Source: Eonycteris spelaea (lineage: Eukaryota > Chordata > Mammalia > Chiroptera > Pteropodidae). From it: 64,000 nt of DNA. The notes beneath the pieces were generated by a model. The model was not told the DNA's origin and ran no database searches. It saw only the letters and a list, made by a program, of their open reading frames with translations. Position 1 is the first letter of the stretch; each line of letters begins with the position of its first letter. The stretch lies in NCBI GenBank assembly GCA_003508835.1, contig PUFA01000181.1:744001-808000 (forward strand), in the 5' to 3' direction. Below, in pieces: positions 25,516 to 38,099 of the stretch. Both the position numbers and the translations under genes were made by a program.

Positions 25516-25859
25516 TGGTTCATTTTTTTTTCTGCACGTGCTTTATCTCCATTCCCCTGTGTGAATTTGGATCTTTGAAGCCTTTTCTTTTCAGTCATTG
25601 TTATCTCAATTTTCCCTATTTTTTGGTGAACATTCATTACTATCTTGCTTTAGTAATTCTTTTCTTATTATTTAAGCTTGTAATGCCCTGTTCTTAGTAA
25701 GGATTGCACTCTTCTGCTTCTATTTGCCTGATAGTCACTTTACTCCTACTTATGTATATTTTTGTCATTTTGTTTTAGAGGAGCTGACCCCTTGACCCCT
25801 TTCAGTATTTCCTGTAATGCAGGCCCTGTAGTGGAGAATTCCTTCTTTTTGTATGTCTG

Positions 25860-26800
25860 GTAAGGTCTTTAATTTCTCTTTCATATCTAAAGAATAGCTT
25901 AGCTGGATACATTATTCTATACTGGTAGATCCTTTCACTTAATAGTTTAAGTATTTGATTCACTCTTTTCTGGCTTGTGATGTTTGTGCTGAGAAGTCCG
26001 AGGATAATCTAATGGGTTTTCCTTTATAGGTTACCATCTCCTTTTCCCTGGCTGCTCTGAGAATTCTATCTTTGTCGTTGATTTTGATCATTTTAATACA
26101 GTGTGTCTTGGTGACGGCCTTTTTGGGTTGAAATAATTAGGTGGTTTTTTGACTTCTTGAATTCTAAGCTTCAGCTCATTCCTTAGATTTGGGAGATTCT
26201 TGTCCACCGTTTATCTGAAAATGCTTTCTAATCCCTGCATGCTCCTTATCCTCGCCTTTGAGAATTCCCATTCTTATTTCCTCTCCTGTTGGTGTCAGCT
26301 AGTTCTTTTATTTCTCTTTCATTATTTTTCATTCTTCATTTTCTCTCTACTACCTTCTAATTTATTTCTAGATTTCTGTCTTTGATATCACTGATCTTTC
26401 CCTCTATTTGGTCAACTCTATTTCCCAAGCTTGCTATTTCATTTTAAACTCTTTGTAGTGTGTTCTTAATCTCCAGAAGTTCTACTCTGTTCTTTTAGAG
26501 AGTCTTTTCAGTCTCCTTGCTAAAGAACTCATTCTGCTCATCTAGTTTTTTCAATTCCTGAAATTGTTGATATTTACCATCCTGAATTCTCTGTCATTTA
26601 AGTCATATATTTCTATGTTTGTAAGCTTATTTTCTGGAGATTTTTGTCTTTCTGAGATGCTTTGGCACCTTAGTTGTTCTTGGTGTTTAATGGACTGGTT
26701 CTCTGGCTGTGCATTAATGGAAGTGTATTCTGCTTCACTCCCCTCACCCCCAGAAAGATTTATTATATAAAGGTCTCTCTTTAGGTTGCTGCAAAGAAGA
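25860..26800 (-). pseudogene. L1 ORF1 pseudogene, copy A
   Basis: Read in reverse, positions 25930-26130 correspond to the ORF1 C-terminal nucleic-acid-binding domain. The antisense landmarks are 'cagtgtgtcttggtgacggc' and 'tctgagaattctatctttgt'. The coiled-coil N-terminal half lies toward 26300-26600. ORF1 is the RNA-binding trimer that packages L1 RNA. No continuous frame is left. Confidence 0.65.
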
Positions 26801-27439
26801 TGCTTTTCTTTTGGTTTCTAATAGGTGGCGTTTAAGCCTCTTGCATCCCTGCTTTATTTAAATTCTTAGTAATGCCTTTTTTCCTTATAGATATTTAATC
26901 ACGCTCACTACCCTCAATCTCTATCCCTGTCAGTGTTAGCGACAGTTTTGGTACTGTTGCTCAGATTCCCTTGGGCTCCGCAGTGTTTGGTCTCAGAAGA
27001 TATGGGGGAGGGGCCCTCTCAGTTATGGGATAGGGGCTGCGGCTCAGTCTCGTTTTGCAACCATGGCTGGTAAAAATCAGCTGTTGTTTCTCTGCTGTCC
27101 CTGCTTCTCTATATTCTGCCTTGATGACTGGACCCTGCTGCCAGTGACATGCAGCTCACCGCTCTCCCAGGCATGGCTATTTACAGAACTCACCACACCT
27201 TCTCCCTCCCACTCCTCCTGTGGGGCGCTCCAGTTGGGAGAGGCAGCTTCTTTGTTTCTCCCAACCACCACCCGACACCTGGGGTTCTGATCTGTGGTAG
27301 CTCTAATGTGCAGATACTGCTCTCAGTCATGCTGATGGCAGTTAGCATGTTTTTGTTGAGTTTTAGATGTTCAGCTTATTGTTGTTTCAAGGTGAGAGAT
27401 GTGGCGATGTCTCTCAGTCCACTATGTTTTTCCAAACCT

Positions 27440-28690
27440 GTAATAGTTTTTTTTGTGGATTCTTTATGGTTTTCTGTGGATGAGATTATGTCATCCGTGA
27501 ATAGAGATAATTTCACTTCTTCCTTTTTAATCTGGATAACTTACTTCTTTTTCTTGTCTAATTGCCCTGACTTGAACTTCCAGAACAATGTTGAATAGGG
27601 TTGAGAGTGACGTCTTTGTCTTAATGATTTTCGGAGGAAAGTTTTTCATTTTTTACCATTAGCATGATACCTGTAGGTTTTAATAGATGCCTTTAATCAG
27701 GTTGCAGAAATTCCATTCTCTTTTATTTAATGAGTGTTTTTATCATGAAAGTGTGTTGGATTTTCAATTGCCTTTTCTGCTTCTATTGAGATGATTGTGT
27801 TTTTTCTTTCATTTTATTAATATGGTATATAGATTGAGTTTCATATGTTGAACCACCACTTTCTAGAATAAATTTCACTTGGTCCTAGCTTATTTTGTTA
27901 AGAATTTTTGCACCTAGATTCATAAGAGATATTGATCTGGAATTTTCTTGTAAGTCTTTATCTGGAATAATGGCCTCACAGAATGAGTTGCTGTTAATTC
28001 TTCAAGTATGTGGTACAAGTCACCAGTGAAGCCATCTTGTCCTAACTTTTTGGTTGTTAAAAGCTTTTCAATTACTGATTCAATCTGTTATAATTCTTGT
28101 GAGGTTTTCTATTTTCTTGAGTCAATTTTTGTAATTTTTAGAAATTTGATAATTTTGTCTGCGCTAAGTTGTTGGTCATAGTATTCTTATATTTTTATTT
28201 CTGAAAGGTTAGTAGTGTCTTGCTTTCATTTCTGATTTTTGTAATTTGAACCTTTTCATTTTTTGTATTCTGACTAGCTGAAAAAGTCTGTCAATTTTGT
28301 TATATTTTCAAAGAGCCAACTTTTGGTTTTATTGATTTTTCTTTATTTTATATTCCTCATTTTGTTTATCGCTGCTTTGCTGGCATATTTTTTATGTTTT
28401 AATGACTATGTAATAATTCTTATTTTTGTGAATTAGTCACAGAACTTGCTTACTTTTTGTCATTGTTACTGGTTTGTAGGAATTCTTTGTCTTATGGCAT
28501 ATGTTAACAAAGCTAAGACCTCTAGAATAATGTTGAATAATAGAAGGTAGGAGGTATTGTTATCTTTCTTGCCTGTAATAGCAGTGTATTTCACCATTAA
28601 ATAGAATAGTAGGGTTAAGATTTCCTTATCTTTCTAGTTTGCCAGCAGTCAATAATAAAATAATACGTTGCCTAAAAAATCACTCATGTA
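27440..28690 (-). repeat. old L1 ORF2 fragment (RT region)
   Basis: A second L1, older than copy A and directly adjoining it. Antisense landmarks include 'gatgagattatgtcatccgt' (FADD region), 'acaatgttgaatagggttga', 'aatgagttgctgttaattct' and 'gccatcttgtcctaactttt'. It extends into weaker L1-like sequence up to about 28690. Confidence 0.8.
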
Positions 28691-28694
28691 GTAT

Positions 28695-28905
28695 ATCCAC
28701 ACAATATAAAACTACTTAGCAATAATAATACAACAGCTTAAGAGTAGTACTATTTTACAGGTGTGTATCTTGTCAGTAAGGAAACAGACAAAGAGAGGTG
28801 AAGTGACTTATCCTACATCATACAGCTAGTAAGCAAGGGAGATGGAATTGTATCACAGGCATTTTGGCCCCAGAAGCTGTGCACTTAACTATAGTGTAAA
28901 AAAAC
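28695..28905 (-). repeat. MIR SINE, reverse orientation
   Basis: 'gtactattttacaggtgtgt', 'aaggaaacagacaaagagag', 'gtgaagtgacttatcctaca' and 'catacagctagtaagcaagg' give the reverse MIR order, ending near a degraded tRNA-like head ('gtgcacttaactatagtgta'). Confidence 0.88.
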
Positions 28906-31880
28906 CCTCATCCCTCGAAGGTCCAGCCGTCCAGCCTAGTACCTTCCCCTGAGACAAGTAATTATACATTTTGGAACATCATTCTAGGGACAGTCTGTGC
29001 ATATACAATCAAACATACATCACCCATGTATTTTTCCCATCTTTTTTAAATAAATGGAGCATAGTATAATTTACACCATTCTGCGTCTTTTTTTCCCCCA
29101 CTCAACATGTATATCATACTGTTTTCAACTTTTGTTTCATTTGTTTTATGTATGTCTCTTAAATGAATGGGTTTGGCTATTTTTTTTTTTTTTTTTACCC
29201 AAAATGAGGATTTGAAGCAGACTAATTTATTCTAATTTATTTTTATCAGTATGTTGAAGGCTTACATTTGTCATATTGTTTTGATTTTAGCTATGCTTTC
29301 CTGATATCTCTCCTTTTCTACATTGTTTTAGAGTGAATTTTGCTTTCTTTGTTTCCTACTTAATCACTCTGTTTGATTGATAGTTTTTTTATTGGGTTTC
29401 TGTTCTATAAATGGTTATCCTTCTGGAACAAAAAAACCCTTCAGGTTTATTAATACAGTTTTTTCCCCACTATGTTTGTTTTTATATTCTCATTATATTT
29501 TATGGGTTTACATGAAATGACCCATTAAAAATGAGCTTTAAATAATTAGTATTTTAAAACACCATTTGTGCTAGTAAATGCGGAGAGGTAAAGTTGATTT
29601 CAGTTATTGAATCAACACTTAAATTAGTTATGCTGAAATTTCCCATTACATAATCTGATTTGTCATTTTCAAATTTAATAATGACTGAACAAATTCTCCC
29701 ACCACTCCCCACACCTCCAAAAGAAAGAAAGAAAGCCCCACAAGCAAGGTATACAGTAGCACATTTTTTATCTCCTGGTATGTAAAGATTTGAGATTTAG
29801 CTCTAGGTGTTTTTCTTGTAATGAAGATAAACTGTTGCCAGTTTGCAATGGATTTCTAGTCCATGGTAAAGTTGTATAAACCATGAAATCCATTCTGTTA
29901 TTTTATCTCTTTTCCTCACCCACAAAAAAATTCTATAGAATTGTTATTTTATGTAAATATTGAATCAACACCAAAGTACAGTTGGGCATTTTGTACTAAA
30001 CATTAGAAGATACTAACAATGCTATTTCTAATTTAATTACGTACATTTTATTAAGTGCTTATTACATGTAAGATGTGAAAGGTGCACAAAAATTCCACAT
30101 GGTTAGTCTAATTGGAGTAAGAACACATACATAAAATGGTTAACTAGTAAGGTTTTCTAATGAAGGACTTTGTTGAAAAGAACGTTACCTGCATCTCTTT
30201 AAAATTAAAAAACTGAAAAGTAATCCTTGCATTTGGGGAACAAAAATTTGAAAGATAGAATCCATAGGGAAAAAACGAGCCTCCCAGACCTCCTTGTTTC
30301 TGGTATATCCTTCCATAGGTTACCTTTTGTGTGTATAGATACATATTTTCTTATTTTTATATAAGTGGTTACATATTACTTATGCATCTGTGTCTTGTTT
30401 ATAATAAAACTAAACTTTATACCTTTATCAATGCCCCAAATTAAACTATTTATAATACTGCCTTCATGCTTGCTTTCCTACCCAGTAACCCAGTGAACTC
30501 CTTAATAATGTTATCCTTGCTTTTCATGTTTTTCTTCATTTCAGTTTTAAGTAGTCGAAGGTGTTTCAGGGAGTTCATTCTGTATTTTCCCACCATTAAA
30601 AACCTTTTGGAACCAAATAATTTCTTAATTCTTCCAACCCTAAGTAGGTTGAATACCAGGAACAAATCATTTGTGTAGATTAAGCCTTGATGTGAGTTCT
30701 TGCAATGTCAAATTTATCTTACTGATGACATTCTCAGTTGTGTTATCATTCTAGTTACTGGTATAGTGACATGTGGCTGTGTGTGTGTTGTGTGTGTGTG
30801 TGGTGTGTTGTCAAGGGAGGATATAATAAAATAGTATAATCTGTCTCTGATGATTCTAGGTAAAGAGACATTCTCTAAAGGGATTGAACCTTTGATTAAG
30901 TTGGCTTTTTTCCAAGCCTGAACCTCTGATTAACAAGGTACAGGGCTTTGTGGTATTGAACAGTTGCTTTAAAGACCAACAATGTCCTTTTTGTGGAAAT
31001 CCTAATGTTCTTAAAAGTTGGGATACCATGACATCATCACCGTTTTCCCAGTGGCATTTCTCAAGTAATACTGAATATGCTGTGATGATTACTACCCTTC
31101 TCCCATCTTCTTTTTGTTGCTTAGACTGATGTATTGTCAATTATTTGTGTTTTGCAAATGTGAACAGTTACTTAATTCTGAAAATCTCTATTTGGTGAGA
31201 TTTTAATATCAATTATATACTTTTAAAATTCTGTTTTCATCAGCTTTCTTAGAGATGTGTGTTTTAAGATTGAGCAAAATGGTACCACCCACAAAAATTG
31301 TGTATGCCTTTTACACTCAACCCTATATATAGCTAATAAATTATCAGTTTCTGTGGTCTATTTTTGAGGAACCAGAAACATTAGAGCTGTCATTTTTCTA
31401 TTTATAGGATTGTTATTTCTTTTTACCATTTTCTTGTAATAGGAAGGATATGGTAAGTTACTATAATGATATTTTTCCTAAGAACAGATTAAATTTTTTT
31501 AAATAGCTTTTTTTAAAAAAAATTAAAATAAAGAAGAAGATTGTATATGCCCTTGAGGCATTTGGTCCTGTCCAAAATGTGTGTATTCCCGGAGAATATG
31601 CACCAATATTGGATCTTTTAAAATCTTTTTTCATGTTTGTAGAAATTGAACATATGGCTATTGTTGAAAAAATTCGAAATATAAGGGAAATATAGTATTG
31701 CGGATATTGTCCATAATACTTAGCCTAACTGCCTAAAAATAATCCATACCGTCTTGTTTTGTTCCCTCTTTGCAAAAACTTTATTATGTATGTATTTTTT
31801 TTATTCTTTATAAAATCAGAAAACAAAATTCACAAAACAAATATATAGCTTTAATGAATTATTATAAATAAAATTCCCTT
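28906..31880. other. intronic stretch without a recognisable gene
   Basis: Positions 28910-29130 look like an old LINE 3' end ('ttctgcgtctttttttcccc', 'ctcaacatgtatatcata'). The rest is AT-rich with T runs near 29180-29197. Positions 30020-30110 may hold a small MIR or L2 trace. I see no exon or RNA gene. Confidence 0.45.
30775..30811. repeat. (GT)n-rich microsatellite
   Basis: An imperfect run of GT dinucleotides interrupted by 'tt' and 'gg', about 37 bp long, with possible Z-DNA character. Confidence 0.9.
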
Positions 31881-34867
31881 GTAACTACCTAAGATAAGAA
31901 ATAGAACTTTGCCAGCCACTCCAGAAGTTCTTCTATATACATCCACCCCAATTACAACCCTTCCTTTTCCCCAAAGTAACCACTGTCTTGCTATTTATAG
32001 TAATAACTTCTGGGAATTTCTTTGTAGTTTTATTATCCAAGGGTGCATCCCTTTGTTCCATTATAGAGATCTTGCAGTTCTTTATATATTTTGGATACAA
32101 ATCCTTTTTCAGATAAGTGATTTGAAAATAATTTTTTCCCAGTCTTTGGCTTGACTTCATTCTTTTAAAAGTGTCCTTTGCAAGATAAAAGTTTTTAATT
32201 TTAGTGAAGTCCAAATAATGAGTTTTGGCTTTTATAGATTATGCTTTTGGTACCATATCTAAGAACACTTTGACTAACCTAAGGTTATAAATTTTTTTAC
32301 CTGTGTTTTCTTCTAAATGTTTTGTAGTATTAACTTTTGCATTGAGATAAATGAAACTTTTTGAGTTATTTTTCTGTTAGGTGTGAAGTATAAGTCAAAG
32401 TTCATTTTCATACATACAAATGTCCAACTACTGTAGCACTGTTTTTTAAAAAAGATTATCTTTTTTTCTGTTGTACCTTTGTCATAATTAATTGACTATA
32501 TTTGTGTGGGTCTATTTCTGGACTTCTGTTTTGTTTAATTCAACTCTATGTCTACCCTTTCACCATTACCACATCATGATAATTGTAGCTTTATATGTTT
32601 TGAAATCTGGTAGTGTGAGTACTCTAATTTTATTCTGCTTTTAAAAAATTGTTTTGACTAATTTGGATCCTTTGGATTATATACATTTTAGAATCAGTTT
32701 GTTGGTATCTACAAGAAATGTTGGATTTTGATTGAAATTACATTGAATCTATGAGTTATTTAATTTTTGGATCAATTTGGGGAGGACAGACCTCATAACT
32801 ATATTGAATTGGACCATGAACTTGGTACATCTCTTTATTTAGTTGACTGATGTCTTTCATCAAGGTTTTATATTTCTTACTATGTAAATTCTCAAATATT
32901 TTACACTTATCTAAATATTTCATTTTCATCCCTTGCTGTTTTCTACATTCCTTGGGATTTTTCATGTATATGATGTCATCAGCTAGAGACAGTTTTATTT
33001 CTTCTTTATTGTTACATATTTCTTTTCTTTCTCTTTTTTTCCTCATTGCATGTATTAGAACTTTAAAGTACAGTGTTGAATATGAATGTTTAGAGTGGAC
33101 ATCCTTATCTTGTTTTTAACCTTTAGGGGAAAGCTTTTTCACTCTTTAACCATTGTGTATGATGTGCCGTGGGCTTTTGTAGATACTCTTAACCAGATTA
33201 ATGGTATTCCCTTCTATTCCTAGTTTTTTGAGAGTTTTTATCATAAATGGATGTTGAATTTGTCAAATCCTTTTTCTGCTTCTGTTGATATGGTCATACA
33301 TTTTTTTCTTCGTTAGTCTGGTTAGAATAGAGAATTATGTTGATTTTTGAATGTTAAACTATCCTTGCATTTCAGGGATGAGTCCAACTTGTTGTGATGT
33401 ATCTTTTTATGTATTGCTAGATTTGATTTGCTTATACATTGTTGAAAATTTTTGCTATTATGTTCATGAGGGGTATTGGTCAAAAATTTTCATTTTTCAT
33501 TTTCATAATTGTTCTTGTCTGTTTTTGATAGGATAAATAATGGCCTTATATGATGAACTAGTAGTATTCTCTCTGTTTGAAGAGTTTATGGAGAATTGCT
33601 ATTGTTTCTTTAATGTTTGATTCAATTTGATAGTGAAACTGTCTAATTTTGCTGGACTGGAGTTCTCTGTAAATATTTTAAACTATGACTTTAATTTCTT
33701 TAATGTACATATGACTTCAGATTATTTATTCTTGAGTGAGTTTTGGTAGTTTATATCTGTCATGTTCAGGTAATTTGTCTATTTCATAGACATTGTTAAA
33801 TTTATGAGTTTAGAGCTAGCTGTTCATTGCATTTCCTCATCCTTTAGTGTCTTAGGGGGCCTATTCCTCTTTAATTTGTTTTTTTTGGTAATTTGTGTTT
33901 TTTTTCCCCTTATTTTCCTTAGTTATTTGACACAGTCTTTCAGTTTCATTTATTAACACCTTCCCCTGGCCCCAAGGAAAAAAACAACTTTTGGTTTTAT
34001 TAGTTTTTCTCTGGCTTTTTGTTTTCTAATTTTATTGATTTCTACTCTGTTTAGTATTTTTGTCTTACATTTATCTTTTATTTAAAGCTTTTCTCTTTCT
34101 GTATTCTTAAGATGGAAGCTTAGAGTATTGATTTGAGATTTTTTTTCAAATTTTGTATTTAGTGTTTTAAATTTCTGTGTGAACACTGCATTAGCTGTAT
34201 CCTACAAATTTTGTTTTTTTATTTCAGCTCAATTATTTATACTCTAATTTCCCTTGAAACTTCTTTATTGACATACGTATTACTTAGAAATGTATTGTTT
34301 AATTTCCAAATTTTACACTTTTTTTTTAAAAGTATCTTTCTGTTACCAGTTTTAAGTTTAAATACGCCGTGGACAGATACATATTTTGCATGAATTGAAA
34401 TTTTTTACACTTGTTAAGATTTGTTTCATGGCCCAGGAGATGCTCTGTCTTGGTGTGAATATCATATGTGCATTTGAAAATAATGTATATTTTGTTGGAG
34501 TATTCTAGAAATGTCATTGGTCAAGCTGGTTGATAGTGTTGTTCCATACTGTTGTTCTGTATATTTTCAGATACTTAAAAAAGTTTCCGAGAGAGGAGTA
34601 TTGGAATTTACCAGTATAATTATAGATTTGTCTTTCTTTTCTTCTCAATTATATCAAGTTTTGCTTCATGTAATTTGAAACTCTTCTGTCCGGCAAATCC
34701 AATCTTCGGTTTTGATGAATGGAATCATGTTATTATATAATGTCCCTCTTTATCTCTTGTGATTCTGAAGTCTGTTAATGTAGCCACTCCAGCTTTCTTT
34801 TGTTTAGTAATTTGCATTTCTTTTACGGCAGGTCTACTGGCAACAGATTCTCTTAGCTTTTCTTCAT

Positions 34868-34985
34868 CTAAGAATCCCTGTTGCTCCCAACCCTCCTTTC
34901 CCCCTCCCTCTTTTCTCTCTCTCTCCACCCTCCCCCTCCCTTTCTTCTTTCTCTCCTGCCACCTCGTCTTCCTTCTTGTCCCTCT
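34868..34985. repeat. pyrimidine-rich tract inside the old L1
   Basis: About 115 bases that are nearly all C and T on the plus strand, between ORF2 and ORF1 of the older L1. It is probably a locally expanded simple repeat. Confidence 0.8.
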
Positions 34986-35437
34986 AACATTTCTCGTAAT
35001 GCTGGTTTAGTGTTGATGAACTCCTTTAGCTTTTTCTTGTTTAAATGATAGCTTTGATGAGTAGAATAATCTTGGTTGTAGTTTGTTGCTTTTCATCACT
35101 TTGAATATTTCATGCCAACCCCTTCTGGCCTGCAAAGTTTCTGTTGAGAAACCATCTGAAGGTCTTATGGGAGCTCCCTTGTAAGTAACTGCTATTTCTC
35201 TTGCTGCTTTTAAGAGTCTCCCTTTGGCATTTTAATTATGGTGTGGGCCTCTTTAGGTTCATCTTGTTTGGGACTCTGTACTTCCTGGAGTTGTATGTCT
35301 ATTTCCTTCACCAGGTTAGAGAAGTTTTCAGTCATTGTTTTTTTCAAATCCTTGCTTGCTTTTTTCTCCTGTTACTCCTATGATGTGAATTTTGGTATGC
35401 TTAATGTTGTCCCCTTAAACTCTCCTCATTTGGGGGT

Positions 35438-35668
35438 GGTTCCACAGTGTAGTGGTTAGCACATCTGCTTTACACACAGAAGGTCCTGGATTTGTGTCCC
35501 AAGTGGAACCATGGACCATACCCTGGGTGTGCCAGGCTCCAGGTACATGCCTTGAGCATGTGGAAGGAGACGCCCCGCCTTCAAAGATCCAGTTCTTAAG
35601 GGGAAACTGGTAACATCCATAGGTCAGGGGTAGAAGGGGGTGGGGTAATTAAAGAGGGGGAAAAAAAA
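35438..35668 (+). mobile_element. tRNA-Val-derived SINE
   Basis: The first 74 bp (35438-35511) match a tRNA-Val(TAC) closely. They include acceptor 'ggttccac', the A-box-like 'gtagtggttagc', the anticodon loop around 'ctttaca' with TAC, and closing 'agtggaacca'. The B box region 'ggatttgtgtccc' is mutated and one extra base sits in the T arm. A tRNA-unrelated body of about 150 bp follows ('accctgggtgtgccaggctc'), ending in an A-rich tail. Similar 'ctcattt' and 'atcattt' flanks may be the target-site duplication. It is inserted in an old L1. The body and tail argue for a SINE rather than a working tRNA gene. Confidence 0.8.
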
Positions 35669-37454
35669 CCTATCATTTTTTTTTGTATTCATTTTGTTTT
35701 TGCTCTTTTGATTGGATGTTTTCTGCTACCTTATCTTCCAAATTTCTGATTCGATCTTCTGCTTCATCTGATCTGTTGATTCCCTCTAATGCATTCTTCA
35801 TATCAGTTATTGTATTTTTCATTTCTTACTGGTTCTTTTTTATGTTTTCTGTCTTCTTTTTTTATGTTTCCTGTATCTTTGTTGAAGTTCTGTCTGAGAT
35901 CATTGAGCATCCATATAACCGGTGTTTTGAACTCTGCATCTGGTAGATTGCTTGTCTCCATTTCGTTTAGTTCTTTTTCTTTAATTTTGTTCTGTCTTTC
36001 ATTTGGGACATGTTTGTCTCCTCATTTTGGCTGCCTCCCTGTGTCTGTTTCTATAAGGTAGGGCTACTACATCTCCCGGTTTCGGTAGAGTGGCCTTATG
36101 TAGTAGGTGTCCTGTGGGGTCTAGTGGCGCAGTGTTCCTGGTTTCCTGATCCTGGTGCTCCAGGTATGTCCCTTTTGTGGTTGTATGTACCCTCCTTTAT
36201 AGTTGAACCTTGGTTGATGTTTGCATGTCAGTTGGAGGGATTGACCCTCAGGCTGATTGGTTGTGGGGACTGGTCATGACTACAGTGCAGGAGCTATTGT
36301 ATAGGGACTGATTCTGTGGAGCAGGGTTTGCTTTAGCAGGGCTCTGGTGAGTGCTGACTCTGCCCTTTAGTTGTCTGTTTTGAAGAGGTGGTTGAGTGGT
36401 GTTCTGGTGTGGTCTGAAACTGGCCACAGGGTATGTTGGTTCTGGGGCCTGTAAGGAGGGGCTCTGGTGCAAGCAAAGGTTAGCCGCTGTCTGTTCCCTG
36501 CCCAGAGCCACTTTGTATGAGCTATAAAGTGATCTGCAGATGGTTGCCACTTGTGCTGGGGAGGGTTCCTATTAGAGACTAAGCTTGGGGCTGCTTAGCA
36601 AGAGGTATGGGGCATGCCAAGACCAGATGCTGCTTGTTTGGGGTTTGTGAATCTTTGAGAGATTTTAGGAAAGTCCTCAGCGTGAGCCAAGATAGGCATT
36701 TGTATGGAAAACCACTGGAAGTGGATTGAGTGGGCCCACAAGTTAGGTGGGCTGGATCTCAGGGAATCCCTAGGTCAAGGCAAATGATGTTAGCTAGGTT
36801 GATAGAGACTCAGAAATGGTGCCTACTTGTGCATGCAGACTGATTTGGGGGAGGGCTCAACAAAGAAACAATGGCTTCTGCTACAACTTTATCTGGAAGA
36901 AAGCTGCTCCTCCATCTCTCTCTCTGAAGCCAAACAATTCCTCCCCATATGTCGATGGTGCCTTTCAAACTGATGGCCTCGTGCTGGAGCTTAGAGCAAG
37001 TGAGTCAGTCAGTGAGCAAGTCTGTGCGTGGGCCCTTTAAGAGGAATGCCTGTCACTCCAGCAGCCCTCCGTCTTTCTAAGTTACAATCACCAATGGTTT
37101 TCACAGCCACAGGTTATGGGGACTTCTCTCCCCGGTAGTGCATACTGGGCTGGGGACCTTGGTGTGGGTGGGCTGGACCTACTGCTCCTCAGGGGAAACC
37201 TCTCTGCAGCCAAGATATACCCTTCTTCATTTTTAACCACCACACATGGATGTGGGACCAGTCCGTACATTTTCTCTGCCCCTCCTAAAATAAGTCTTGA
37301 ATTGGCTTATTCTGTAGATCTTCAGTTATAAGACCTTTTGGCTAAACTAAGTCAATTCTCAATGATGGTTCTGTAGCTTAGCTGTAGTTTTGAAATAGTC
37401 ATGGAGAGAGGCGAGCCAGTGTTTATTTACTCTGTCACCTTGGCAGAAGCTTGA

Positions 37455-37479
37455 TTTTTTTTTTTTTTTTTTTTTTTTT
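37455..37479. repeat. poly-T tract (25 T)
   Basis: An uninterrupted T run at the outer edge of the old L1 5' end. It could be the A tail of a neighbouring minus-strand element or a simple repeat. Confidence 0.9.
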
Positions 37480-38000
37480 GCATTTGTCCTGTTTGGGCTT
37501 TGCTGAACTTCTAGAACCTCTACAGTTATTCTTTTTTGTCAAATCTGGGACTTTGTGTGCCATTACTAAAAAAAAACATTATTTCTCAACCATTTTAATT
37601 TTCCTCTCTTATGTAACACCAGTGTGAAACTTGACAATTTGATATTGTCCCACAAGTTGCTAAAGTACTATCATTTTTTTCTATTTTGTTTCATGAGTTT
37701 AGATAATTTCCATTGCTCTATTCTCTAGTTTACTGGTTCTTTTCCTCTGTCACCTCTGTTCTGTAGTAGAACCTGTGCAATGAGTTTTTTTTTTTTTTAA
37801 TTTCCAATACTCTGTTTTTCAGTTCTAAATTTTGTGGGGTTTTTTTTGGATTTCTATTTCTCTAAGAACTTATGCTTTTCCAATTGTTTCAAGAGTGTTA
37901 ACTGTTATCTCATTTATTGTGGCTATCCTTATGAATTTACTCAATTTTGTGCTGTCAATTTTAATATTTTACATGTCATAGTCTTGTTTATCCTATTTCT
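37480..38000 (-). repeat. probable old L1M/HAL1 5'-side fragment
   Basis: 'ctctattctctagtttactg', 'aatttccaatactctgtttt' and 'ctatttctctaagaactta' resemble the antisense ORF1-side region of old L1M or HAL1 elements. It directly follows the poly-T run. Confidence 0.5.
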
Positions 38001-38001
38001 T

Positions 38002-38099
38002 CAGTAAATATTTGCGAAAGTTAGATCACTTTTAGGGGTGGTATCAAGAGAATACATAAGTATTTATTTTTTTAGTTCAACGAAAATTTAAGTAATATT
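38002..38099 (+). repeat. duplicated 96-98-bp segment, copy 1
   Basis: Starts 'cagtaaatatttgcgaaagt', includes 'taggggtggtatcaagagaa' and 'agttcaacgaaaat', and ends 'taagtaatatt'. It recurs with only a handful of differences at 39316-39411. It sits at the left edge of an unassigned old repeat (about 38100-38350). Confidence 0.9.

Larger units (their letters stand above)
21240..27435 (-). mobile_element. near full-length L1 retrotransposon, copy A
   Basis: A L1 of about 6.2 kb on the minus strand, antisense to TAOK1. From right to left it shows a 5' UTR (about 26800-27435), ORF1 remnant, ORF2 remnant and 3' UTR ending near 21240 in a T-rich tail. Both ORFs are broken by indels and stops, so it is not retrotransposition-competent as assembled. 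It appears to be inserted in or next to an older L1, since L1 ORF2 sequence of another copy starts at once at 27440. The 3' UTR style is bat-like. Its ORF2 is nearly identical to that of copy B at 55-61 kb. Confidence 0.9.
31890..37450 (-). mobile_element. older, nearly complete L1 element, interrupted by a SINE
   Basis: A decayed minus-strand L1 reads from its 3' side (about 31890, 'caaagtaaccactgtcttgc') through ORF2. The FADD area lies near 32970 ('tatatgatgtcatcagctag') and the endonuclease side at 34400-34800. Next comes the ORF1 C-terminal domain near 35010-35330, with 'gtgtgggcctctttaggttc'. The 5' UTR runs to about 37450, where it ends with 'gtcaccttggcagaagc'. At 35438-35668 a tRNA-derived SINE has inserted. 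It is more diverged than copies A and B, and no ORF is intact. Confidence 0.82.

Noticed and set aside
25404..25697. Tyr/Met/Cys/Val and His/Thr/Tyr/Ile repeat peptides
   Set aside because: They are translations of the CATA microsatellite in both directions.
27149..27598. A 149-codon plus-strand frame as a gene
   Set aside because: It crosses the L1 copy A 5' UTR and the border to an older L1, so it is a chance frame.
35438..35511. A functional tRNA-Val(TAC) gene
   Set aside because: The B box is mutated, an extra base sits in the T arm, and the sequence continues into a SINE body with an A-rich tail inside an L1 instead of a short T terminator.
36000..37450. A GC-richer block as a CpG-island promoter
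   Set aside because: It is the 5' UTR of an old L1. Few CpG remain, and no first exon is attached.
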